64,000 nt of DNA from Enterococcus ureasiticus (GTDB lineage Bacteria > Bacillota > Bacilli > Lactobacillales > Enterococcaceae). The stretch covers positions 186,001 to 250,000 of the forward strand of contig NZ_MIJZ01000016.1 of the NCBI RefSeq assembly GCF_001730285.1, in the 5' to 3' direction. The notes under the pieces were generated by a model. That model was not told the DNA's origin, searched no databases, and saw nothing but the letters and a program-made list of their open reading frames with translations. The position numbers and the translations under genes were made by a program. This document shows positions 54,501-61,070 of this stretch, piece by piece (positions within the stretch are counted from its first letter, which is position 1; each line of letters begins with the position of its first letter).

Positions 54501-55327
54501 GAACTATCCCCAAATACTTCCCAGCTACCAGATGAATCATTTGTGCTAACTATTTCTACACCGATAGGAAGTTTATCAGTAATTGTTTGAGATTTTGTAA
54601 CGAATTGATTTAAAGAATCCACCTCTGGGACGATATTGAAAGCGTAAGTAACATTTCGATTACTACTAGCTGGTGGTACGCTATATGTTTTATTCACTTT
54701 ATAGTCAATCTCCCCTACGATTTTTGTAACCGTCTCATCTGAGGGAGTACTACCCAAAGGAGTACTATTTCCTTGGACAGAAAATATTTTTTCTATATTT
54801 GGATACTTAGCCGAATCATCCACATGTGTGACCGTGAAACTAAAATTAACAGCTGCCTGGGCCATGTTCATCAATTTAATCGTTAAACGTTTTTGTTCTG
54901 AATCATAATTACTTTCCTTGATATAATTATTCTGAGCAACTTCATCATATTCATATCCTTCGGGTATATAAATATTTAATATAACATCATCCAGAGTATT
55001 TTGAGGCGTTGCCATAGATTTTACCATTATCTCATATGTACCATTCGAGCTTAATGATAAGCTTGTGGGACCATTTATTTCTACTCCGTATTCTTGATTG
55101 GTTTTTACTTCATCATTGATAGCTTCACTATTGTCTTTTTGACTAAAGGGTTCTTCAAAAATTTCTTTTTTTATCGTTGTCGCAGCACTAGTTTTTTCGT
55201 TATCCATTTCAAGTTTTTCGTCAAAAACGACCCTATTTACAGCCTGAACTACTTGCGGTGAAAATATCATCTGACTGAATAGTATAACTATCAGAAGAAG
55301 TCTAGATATATATTGAAATCTCTTCAC
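51599..55327 (-). CDS. Large LPXTG-anchored surface protein with SpaA/Cna-B-type repeats
   Basis: A 1242-residue wall-anchored protein. GTG 55327 (GGGAG upstream) begins a signal peptide ending VVQA. A long beta-rich N-terminal region (about 100-900) is followed by three SpaA-type prealbumin-like repeats (about 905-990, 995-1085 and 1087-1175) that open with KILLEKID, SILLQKVD and VLRVIKKD and carry GAVFEL/GAVFNL and YxxxExxAPxGY segments able to form Lys-Asn isopeptide bonds. YLPVTGERK, a hydrophobic stretch and a basic tail are the sortase signal. It is the last gene of the WxL locus, so it may be a partner of the WxL complex or a host adhesin. Confidence 0.88.
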   Translation of the reverse strand: MKRFQYISRLLLIVILFSQMIFSPQVVQAVNRVVFDEKLEMDNEKTSAATTIKKEIFEEPFSQKDNSEAINDEVKTNQEYGVEINGPTSLSLSSNGTYEIMVKSMATPQNTLDDVILNIYIPEGYEYDEVAQNNYIKESNYDSEQKRLTIKLMNMAQAAVNFSFTVTHVDDSAKYPNIEKIFSVQGNSTPLGSTPSDETVTKIVGEIDYKVNKTYSVPPASSNRNVTYAFNIVPEVDSLNQFVTKSQTITDKLPIGVEIVSTNDSSGSWEVFGDSSTGIEAIWTRNADYGPNSSLLSNQPSITVNYPKEKFPDYTKPPINTAELSLTDKNDQDYDGKPGNSQSLGFLPTTGSTLGIEKKASDGSGSSPWYSGTWSRKFGISGSYGSNTLNKIRELTITDSAYEHDNQEFWNHVNLYLLNVNFNSVLQVEDVPYVVEYQTSENDTWHVGASGTTAKNTQFMFTTMGSIHWQNAAHKIYLPKDILVAGLRVKVGDKNEEAKISPTSQIDIDTFLIPIYKDFKTKIGDGEKEYQNTGVISGVDEDGNDIEAATSVFAKKIKDSVPITTTVKAPNSFKPGDSIQYTAYINNLSPTDSYKEGRMKVVLPTGMFLDTTKTIDRVSAYLPEPYLDIVVPEIGEGVNVTTDFIGGQNEAEPLKQVVCFNFNTALPLTRGAGIASDRWAEGFGYNIPVTVTNSAYNANKNGAKVESWAYIEDPLYNQVPNANFRTYITDDIHDFDVKRDEIAYSSANSQVQSSGGLLLTKLSKADSDLDYQIDSQLEVGENGSWNLLMENTLAGTVTDLKLFDKLPQTEFETKLEGPITSSNPDAEIEYSRNASDYDTGDWTTNWKEATAFRVSLNKLEIDDSINIIVPTKLPSNAKVNQKIKNSFSTSLNFNNKHLSFVSNEASMVVKEPSGKILLEKIDKDTQDALQGAVFELQNKEGEIIQSNLITNESGELIVSGLAPGEYQFIEQKAPVGYELDQTPLYFTIEKGQTTVSKISAINKRIKGSILLQKVDEDTNQPLSGAVFELQDENHKVILKNMITDQTGRFAINDLSSGIYYIVETSAPKGYQLNNEPIKFEVNDKTESEQIITITNKVKDHVLRVIKKDKQDDTVLSGAVFNLYDSQGIPVQKNLKTDKNGVFILENLKEGQYQLKEITSPKGYQIATKPIDFTMREDNRTGSINVYNSRLVGEDTISKKSINSTYLPVTGERKTFWLIFFGATIILIAVIVMSAKNRKKNSM

Positions 55328-55393
55328 TTTTTTCTAACTCCCTTTTAAAATTTGACACTTCTTATTCTTTATCCATCAAAATAAAAAGGATTA

Positions 55394-56092
55394 TTACATC
55401 AGTATATATCCTTTTGAGCGGATTGTTTTTATAAAAATTATGTCCAATCCAGCTTTTTCTATTTTTTCTCTAATATGAAAAATTATATTGGCAATTTTGT
55501 AATTAATACCAGAATAACTCTGTCCCCATACTGCTTTATATAACTCTTCATACGTCACTGTTTGTCCTCGTTTTTTTATCAAGATAGCCATTACTTTAAA
55601 TTCAATATTCGTTAATTCAACATCTTGACCATTGAGCGTCAAGGATAGATTGCTATCATCAAGATGTATTCGTTCATATTTGTTTTCAATTTTTGTAGAA
55701 ATTCTATTCATTTCAAATTTATGTTTCTCTAGTGTTCCTTGCTTTCTTTTTAATGAATTCAATATTTTCAAGTAGAATTCTTCAAGTGTTTGTTCTTTAC
55801 AAAAATTATCATCTGCTCCCATTTTTAAAAATACAACTTTTGCAATGTTATCTAGTCGTTGTGAGACAATCCAAATAAATGTTTTGGATTGTTTTCTGAT
55901 TTTTAAAATAAAATCACTAATTTGAAAAAATGATTCGCCAGCTCCATCTAATATTAGAAAGCCATCTATGTCTACAGGACATTCTTCAAAGACAGATGTG
56001 TCATAACGTGTCAACTTACACTCTTTAGACAAAACTTTTATGTACTGATCCGAGTTAGTTCCAGATAAGTCTATATAACCTATATTGTACAT
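55394..56092 (-). CDS. Winged-helix regulator with degenerate receiver domain
   Basis: A 232-residue protein. The C-terminal about 95 residues form an OmpR/PhoB-type winged helix (VELTNIEFKVMAILIKKRGQTVTYEELYKAVWGQ...TIRSKGYIL). The N-terminal about 110 residues look like a receiver fold (LILDGAGES strand, MGADDNFCKEQTLEEF) but lack the acidic pair near strand 1, so phosphorylation is doubtful. ATG 56092 is chosen because GGAGGAAATTCTA immediately precedes it. No histidine kinase gene is nearby. It lies between a WxL gene and the LPXTG gene and probably controls the locus. Confidence 0.8.
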   Translation of the reverse strand: MYNIGYIDLSGTNSDQYIKVLSKECKLTRYDTSVFEECPVDIDGFLILDGAGESFFQISDFILKIRKQSKTFIWIVSQRLDNIAKVVFLKMGADDNFCKEQTLEEFYLKILNSLKRKQGTLEKHKFEMNRISTKIENKYERIHLDDSNLSLTLNGQDVELTNIEFKVMAILIKKRGQTVTYEELYKAVWGQSYSGINYKIANIIFHIREKIEKAGLDIIFIKTIRSKGYILM

Positions 56093-56208
56093 TAGAATTT
56101 CCTCCATACTTTTGATAAAATACTTACATTTAAAATTAAATTTACACTACTAACTGCTACCAATTTATTCACATCAATCCTTATTATTTTCAATAATTAT
56201 GTTGTTGA

Positions 56209-56922
56209 TTAATATGTGTTATCTAGACTCCAAGTTACAGCACCTTTAAATTTCTTTCCTTCTGCACCAGTGCTTGATGTAACAACTAGCTTTGTATCTG
56301 TTAATTTTGTTGCGAAACCGTCCTTCATCGTATCTGCCTTAGTTTTCCCTAGCATTTCAACAGCTGACGTATTTCCTGCTTCTAGTACTACATTTTTGCC
56401 AACTACAATATTGTTTGGATCGATTAGTGTACTTAAATTTCCTTCAATTGGGTTTGGTGTAAAGTCATTCGTCTCTGCATCAACTTCCCCAATATTGTAA
56501 GCTTGTGGTGAATCTAATCCAAATGTCAACTTAGCAGGCAGTTCTGTTGTTGAACTATCTGTAGATAAAAGTTTTGACAGTGTTGCCGTAACTTTCCAGC
56601 TAGAAGTTGTTGTAACCCCTTGGTCATTTGTTTCCCCTGCGCGGTCGTCATTGACGACAATGAATTGGTCTCCTTGGACTGTATTGTTATAAGTAGAAGA
56701 ATTTCCAACTGCTTTTTGTTTTCCAAAATCAAACTTAGATGGTGTCCACACCAATGCCAGATTATCTTTATATGGACCAGGTCCTGGTTTTACAGGACCA
56801 TCTGTATCAAATTGGATACCTAAATCAGAGGTGTCTTTATCGACCTCAGCGGCACTTGCTGGAATTGTCGCAAATCCCAAAGTTGTTGCAGATATTAATG
56901 TTAAAACAAACAATTTTTTCAA
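56209..56922 (-). CDS. WxL-domain surface protein
   Basis: A 237-residue secreted protein. It starts at TTG 56922 (AAAGGTG 8 bases upstream); the signal peptide ends ASAAEV. The WxL domain shows the first motif in SSWKVTATL and the C-terminal GAVTWSLDNTY that is the hallmark end of WxL proteins, with GGRT-like QFIVVNDDRAGE between. WxL domains bind peptidoglycan without covalent attachment and assemble with DUF916/DUF3324 proteins such as those encoded upstream. The role in the complex is unknown. Confidence 0.9.
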   Translation of the reverse strand: MKKLFVLTLISATTLGFATIPASAAEVDKDTSDLGIQFDTDGPVKPGPGPYKDNLALVWTPSKFDFGKQKAVGNSSTYNNTVQGDQFIVVNDDRAGETNDQGVTTTSSWKVTATLSKLLSTDSSTTELPAKLTFGLDSPQAYNIGEVDAETNDFTPNPIEGNLSTLIDPNNIVVGKNVVLEAGNTSAVEMLGKTKADTMKDGFATKLTDTKLVVTSSTGAEGKKFKGAVTWSLDNTY

Positions 56923-56988
56923 AATTTTATCACCTTTCTTATAGGTGAATAAATTGATAGCAGTTAGTAGTGTAAATACAGTTTTTTT

Positions 56989-57210
56989 TTAGCCGAGTAA
57001 TTGAATCTGATCCTTTAATAGCACTAATAAATAGATAACTAGTGTCACGCTAATAAATGTAAAGACGAGAAATGAAAAGTTTAACAATAAGAACTGTTTC
57101 TTTTTTTTTAACCGTTTGATCAAAAATACATCTCTAGATAATGTCAGAAGAAAAAAAACAATAGAGGTAACTCCTATTCCACATAAAATGTATACCCATA
57201 AAAAGCTCAT
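56989..57210 (-). CDS. Small two-helix membrane protein of WxL locus
   Basis: A 73-residue protein with two hydrophobic helices (about 3-22 and 40-65) joined by a strongly basic loop (IKRLKKKKQ). ATG 57210 overlaps the stop of the mini-LPXTG gene (ATGA), and AAAGGAGGAGAGGG provides a strong ribosome site; longer in-frame starts lie within that gene. Translational coupling points to joint function with the LPYTG protein. Family not recognised. Confidence 0.65.
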   Translation of the reverse strand: MSFLWVYILCGIGVTSIVFFLLTLSRDVFLIKRLKKKKQFLLLNFSFLVFTFISVTLVIYLLVLLKDQIQLLG

Positions 57211-57530
57211 TCGCCCTCTCCTCCTTTCTTTGAGTCGCAAATTCTTTTAAAACTAAAAATACAAAGACAAATTATTAGCCCTTCGATAACTGCCAATAGA
57301 AAAATGAAAGACTGAACTAGCTCCCCTGTATAAGGCAACTGTCCCCTGTATGTTGATGTATTTTCTTTTGGTACATAGGTAGACGGCAATTTTCCTTTGT
57401 TTTCCTTTTGTGCTTCTTCAAAGCTGATTGCTGCATCTGTCCGATTTGTTACCTCTGCTGCTACTTGGTAGGGTGTGATCAACCAAAGTAAGAGCAGAAG
57501 TCCAACACAACCCCCGATGATTTTTTTCAC
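57207..57530 (-). CDS. Mini LPXTG (LPYTG) wall-anchored protein
   Basis: A 107-residue protein: signal peptide (to about residue 25, PYQVAAE), a short extracellular part of only about 40 residues, then QLPYTGE, a hydrophobic stretch and a basic end (FKRICDSKKGG). This is a complete sortase-substrate layout with almost no ectodomain. GTG 57530 has AGAGGTGA 5 bases upstream; GTG 57539, overlapping the previous stop as GTGA, is the alternative. It lies between a DUF916/DUF3324 gene and the two-helix gene. Similar tiny LPXTG proteins occur in other WxL loci; they may tie the complex to the wall. Confidence 0.78.
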   Translation of the reverse strand: MKKIIGGCVGLLLLLWLITPYQVAAEVTNRTDAAISFEEAQKENKGKLPSTYVPKENTSTYRGQLPYTGELVQSFIFLLAVIEGLIICLCIFSFKRICDSKKGGEGE

Positions 57531-57535
57531 GGTAC

Positions 57536-58624
57536 TCACCTCTGATTTTTAGCTTTATTTTTTTTCTTTACTCGTTCTTTTTTCTTTGACAGACGTAATT
57601 TTTCCCACGCCATTTCCCATTTTCTTCTTCTCACTATTAACCAGCATCCGTTTATAAGGGTTAAAAATAGTAAAGCACTAGCTATTATTTTTCCCCACTT
57701 GGGTGTGATGATCTTGAAGGCACTCTCTGTATTAATCGTTTTTGCTTGTTGATTAGTAATTGTGAATTCTTTTTGTAAATACCATTCTTGGTAGTCACTA
57801 TGAATAGCCAATGTAATCATATACTTTCCCGAGGGCAAGGTATCCGTTCCCCAATCTATCTCAAAATCAACATGGCTATTTGGTGCCATAGCGTAATTTT
57901 CGACATTTTTTTTCTTGATAACTTTTTCACTGTTTTTTTTAGTTAACTCTGCGGAGATGGTTAATCCCTCAAGGGTTTTTGGCTCAGGATTTTGTAATGT
58001 AGCCAACACCATTTTTTTCCCTCGTTTAATAGATGCTTTTGCTTCTGTCAGGTTTAATGTTTCTCCATTAGTAAATTCATCTCCTGACTCTGATGTAATC
58101 AAGCCAATCCGATATGAAAATTCAGTAGCCACACCGTTTTTAGTTTCTTTGCCTTGATCTAGCGCAAAGACGAGTGCCCCCATCTTTACGCCTTTATACG
58201 ATTCTTTCGGTGGTGTGATTGTTATTTTTATCGTTTTCTCTTCAAAATTTTCTACAGTGACTTCATGTGGCTCCACTCTTACCATCTCTGTTATCGGTGA
58301 AGTTAAGCTGACATCTTGATCTGCTAGTTCTTCTGTATAGTCAATCGTTCCGTTATTTCCGGTGATCGCATTTTGACTAAAAATTTTGATTTTTACTGCT
58401 TCTTTTTTCGTACTTTTAATGCGAACTTCAATATTTTGTGGCTCATTTGGTCTGGTTTGGATATAGAAATAGCTTCGTTTTGGATCGATTTGCGTTTTTG
58501 GTTGAACCATTGATACCGTGTAACCTAAGTTATCTTTTTCATCTGCAGCAATCACTTCTCCTGAAGGGAATATGCTTACTACAATAAAAAATGCCAAGAT
58601 ATAAAACAATTTTATTATTTTCAT
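57536..58624 (-). CDS. DUF916/DUF3324 WxL-anchoring membrane protein 1
   Basis: A 362-residue membrane-anchored protein with a signal peptide (about 1-26), DUF916 (about 32-150; YFYIQTRPNEPQNIEVRIKSTKKEAVKIKI), DUF3324 (about 160-295; NLALVFA-type strands and SGKYMITLAIHSDYQEWYLQKEF), one C-terminal membrane helix (about 314-333) and a very basic cytoplasmic tail (LSKKKERVKKKNKAKNQR). Proteins of this family bind WxL proteins and peptidoglycan and form stable surface complexes. A second copy is encoded at 59375-60388. Confidence 0.92.
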   Translation of the reverse strand: MKIIKLFYILAFFIVVSIFPSGEVIAADEKDNLGYTVSMVQPKTQIDPKRSYFYIQTRPNEPQNIEVRIKSTKKEAVKIKIFSQNAITGNNGTIDYTEELADQDVSLTSPITEMVRVEPHEVTVENFEEKTIKITITPPKESYKGVKMGALVFALDQGKETKNGVATEFSYRIGLITSESGDEFTNGETLNLTEAKASIKRGKKMVLATLQNPEPKTLEGLTISAELTKKNSEKVIKKKNVENYAMAPNSHVDFEIDWGTDTLPSGKYMITLAIHSDYQEWYLQKEFTITNQQAKTINTESAFKIITPKWGKIIASALLFLTLINGCWLIVRRRKWEMAWEKLRLSKKKERVKKKNKAKNQR

Positions 58625-58637
58625 TACGACTGTCCTC

Positions 58638-59150
58638 CTAGCTAATGAATTTCTTATTTCTTCCCATTCCGCAGCAATTGTTAACTACCTCATCTTCTTG
58701 TCCAACCATTTCATCGTTTTCTTCCTGTCTTAACAATATGCAAGCGATGAATCCAATCGTAAATGCTAATACAAAAGCCATTAGAAAAAACGACCACAGA
58801 CGTGTACCTATAGGAACTATTGCAACAAAGATAAGTAAAATACTAAGAACTATTTCTTGTTTTGCCAATGTTGGCTTAAGTTTTCGTGTTTGAGGATTCC
58901 ATAAAAGTAGTAACGTACTTCCCAGTAGCATGATGACATATCCTATAGTAAGCCACATAATTTCATATCCTGAATATGACAATAAGAAAAGAAATTGAAT
59001 CAGCCCATTTGCTTGTTTATCGAGGTAAAAAACGATTTCTTTGTAGCAATGCACAAATACAGCAAAATATAGGCTCCATCCTCCAAGAATGAATAGGACT
59101 TTACCAATAAATGCCCACCATTTTCTACTATCTTCTGTTTTAATGTCCAT
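58638..59150 (-). CDS. Four-helix membrane protein with C-terminal Cys motif
   Basis: A 170-residue integral membrane protein with about four helices and an acidic C-terminal tail (EENDEMVGQEDEVVNNCCGMGRNKKF) that contains a Cys-Cys pair. ATG 59150 is chosen because GGAG lies 8 bases upstream. It lies 13 bases before the DUF916/DUF3324 gene on the same strand, so the two are probably coexpressed. No family was recognised. It could be a locus-specific membrane partner of the WxL complex. Confidence 0.65.
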   Translation of the reverse strand: MDIKTEDSRKWWAFIGKVLFILGGWSLYFAVFVHCYKEIVFYLDKQANGLIQFLFLLSYSGYEIMWLTIGYVIMLLGSTLLLLWNPQTRKLKPTLAKQEIVLSILLIFVAIVPIGTRLWSFFLMAFVLAFTIGFIACILLRQEENDEMVGQEDEVVNNCCGMGRNKKFIS

Positions 59151-59162
59151 TAGTATCTCCAA

Positions 59163-59374
59163 TCGTCTTTTTCTGATTTCCGTATTTATCCTTCATCTGG
59201 GCTGTTCATAATAATCACTAAGCTGCTTGAATAAGATAATATGTCTTTTTTTGTGGCTTATATGAAAATGTTTTCTCTAACGCAACCCAGTTCGACAATA
59301 CTTTCCTCTCAGTTTCATTTTTCTCTGATTTGTATAATACCGCTTGTATTCTTCATAACTATTTCCTATTCTAA
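59163..59374. other. Gap inside WxL locus
   Basis: About 210 AT-rich bases. On the minus strand a 27-codon frame from a TTG (LSNWVALEKTFSYKPQKKTY region) has a weak GAGAGGAAAG site but resembles no known gene. I regard the gap as an internal promoter or spacer region. Confidence 0.3.
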
Positions 59375-60388
59375 TTAAGAACTAGTCCTTTTTTTGATAA
59401 GAAAAATTACTAAGACGGTGAGTATTAGTAAAATTGCACATAATAGAAGTCTTATATCAGGAAATTGTTTGTTTTCAGCAACCATTGTATTAACTTGTTT
59501 AGCTGCATTGGGACTGATAGAAAATTTTCTATGATATGTCCAGTTATTCTCTTTTTTATCTGTGATTATTAGTTTTAATTTATAGTTACCAGCTACTAAA
59601 TGCTGATCGTCCCAGTCGATGGAAAAATGATATGTTGAAACGGGTGCCAACTGTAACTCGGTATACTCTTTTTGGTTGATCAGTTTTCCTGTTTCAGCCT
59701 CTCGAACTTCAACATGATAGTTCAAGTGACCATATGCTTCCCGTACTGGATTTATTAAATCAATCGTAATACTCGCTTTACCAAAAGCAATTGTCGGTTC
59801 AATTTTTTCCAACCCAACCTTTCGTTGTACAATTTGGTCATTTTCTGTCAATCGCAGCCCCAAAAGATAACTGTATGTATTAGTAATACCTTCTTGATTT
59901 ATCTGCTTTTCCAGTTTACTGACTTTAATTCCTGCCAATATTTCACCAGCATAGGCTTCCTTAGGCATTTTCAGTGTAATGGGGACTTTTTCAGTATGTT
60001 GTTTTTGTATCGTAACGGTTTTCTTATACGTAACAATTTGGTCAATCGTTAATTGTTTGTTTGTTTCTTGCGTTTGTTGCTTGTCAGAATAATCGATAAA
60101 GCCCTGTTCATTGGTATAGGCTTGATTGATGTCTATCGTAAAGGTCTGTTCCTCTGACGAGTCGTTGACAATGGCAACTTCAATTGTCTGCTCCTGCCCA
60201 GGTGTCATTCGTAAATCAAAAAATGAGTTGTCTGGATTTTGTTGATTTTCTGGTAAAATGGCATAAATGTGATACCCCATTTCAGTGCTAGTTGTTTCTT
60301 GTGCATTCCCTTGTTTTGAATGAACAAACACTACTAACAGACAGCATAAAAAGCACGCAAATAATATGCGATGATAGGTCATCTTCAT
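59375..60388 (-). CDS. DUF916/DUF3324 WxL-anchoring membrane protein 2
   Basis: A 337-residue paralogue of the protein at 57536-58624. Signal peptide (about 1-28), DUF916 (FFDLRMTPGQEQTIEVAIVNDSSEEQTFTID), DUF3324 (KVSKLEKQINQEGITNTYSYLLGLRLTEN; AGNYKLKLIITDKKENNWTYHRKF), C-terminal membrane helix and a short KKRTSS tail. The much shorter tail distinguishes it from copy 1. It lies 21 bases after the WxL gene at 60410. Two copies in one locus suggest two complexes or a heteromeric anchor. Confidence 0.92.
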   Translation of the reverse strand: MKMTYHRILFACFLCCLLVVFVHSKQGNAQETTSTEMGYHIYAILPENQQNPDNSFFDLRMTPGQEQTIEVAIVNDSSEEQTFTIDINQAYTNEQGFIDYSDKQQTQETNKQLTIDQIVTYKKTVTIQKQHTEKVPITLKMPKEAYAGEILAGIKVSKLEKQINQEGITNTYSYLLGLRLTENDQIVQRKVGLEKIEPTIAFGKASITIDLINPVREAYGHLNYHVEVREAETGKLINQKEYTELQLAPVSTYHFSIDWDDQHLVAGNYKLKLIITDKKENNWTYHRKFSISPNAAKQVNTMVAENKQFPDIRLLLCAILLILTVLVIFLIKKRTSS

Positions 60389-60409
60389 TTAAACATCATC
60401 CTTACAATT

Positions 60410-61021
60410 TTATTGCGCAGCTGGTGTGTTATACAGTTTGTAACTAATCGTTCCTTTTAAAGCATCTCCTGCAATTAATTCACGATTTAAATCGTTAAAT
60501 GTGATACTTAAATCTGAAATTGCGGTTTTAATTACACCCGTATTGTTCTGCGCCGTCTTATTTGTCACTGCCTGTGCAATGATTCCTGTTGCACCTGTAC
60601 CTACAAGTTCAGTTTGATTTATTTTGAAACTTGTCACAGCCAATCGTTCACCAGAACGAACAATGAGTAATTGATTATCTACTACCTGTGCCTTGACCGA
60701 CCATTCACGTTTGATTCGGTCATTAAATACGGCCAAGGTTTCTTGCGATTTCGCTGTTGCTGTAACTGTTTGTCCTTGTAATTTCGTCTTAAATTGATAG
60801 TTTTTCGGCACAGTTTCTAATAATAGACTTTTTTGAGTCGGATCTGTTGGATCTAACGGATCGACACCTGTTCCATCATCATTATCAATCACAGTAATAA
60901 TAATTGGTGTCTCCTTTGTTTGATCAGCAACCTCCTCTGCGGATACTAGCTGGCTTGAGCTTAATGCATGCATGATAGCAAAGGTAGTTATGATATATAC
61001 ATAACGGTTTCTTCTTTTCAT
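60410..61021 (-). CDS. WxL-domain surface protein 2
   Basis: A 203-residue secreted protein. ATG 61021 is chosen because GAGG lies 7 bases upstream; the signal peptide ends LVSAEE. It is a nearly pure WxL domain: REWSVKAQV is the first motif and GTISYKLYNTP the C-terminal one (W replaced by Y in the second). It lies 50 bases downstream of the lectin-WxL gene and 21 bases before DUF916/DUF3324 protein 2, the expected order for a binding pair. It probably coats peptidoglycan together with that protein. Confidence 0.87.
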   Translation of the reverse strand: MKRRNRYVYIITTFAIMHALSSSQLVSAEEVADQTKETPIIITVIDNDDGTGVDPLDPTDPTQKSLLLETVPKNYQFKTKLQGQTVTATAKSQETLAVFNDRIKREWSVKAQVVDNQLLIVRSGERLAVTSFKINQTELVGTGATGIIAQAVTNKTAQNNTGVIKTAISDLSITFNDLNRELIAGDALKGTISYKLYNTPAAQ

Positions 61022-61070
61022 CGTTTTCCTCATTCTATTTTCGATTTTCTTTTCTTCAATTGTCTCGCTC

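Noticed and set aside
56216-56948. Several open frames on the plus strand opposite the WxL gene
   Set aside because: They lack ribosome sites and known motifs, and lie wholly opposite a well-supported WxL gene.
59205-59290. A 27-codon frame within the WxL-locus gap
   Set aside because: TTG start, weak ribosome site and no conserved motif; it could be a remnant but is not supportable as a gene.
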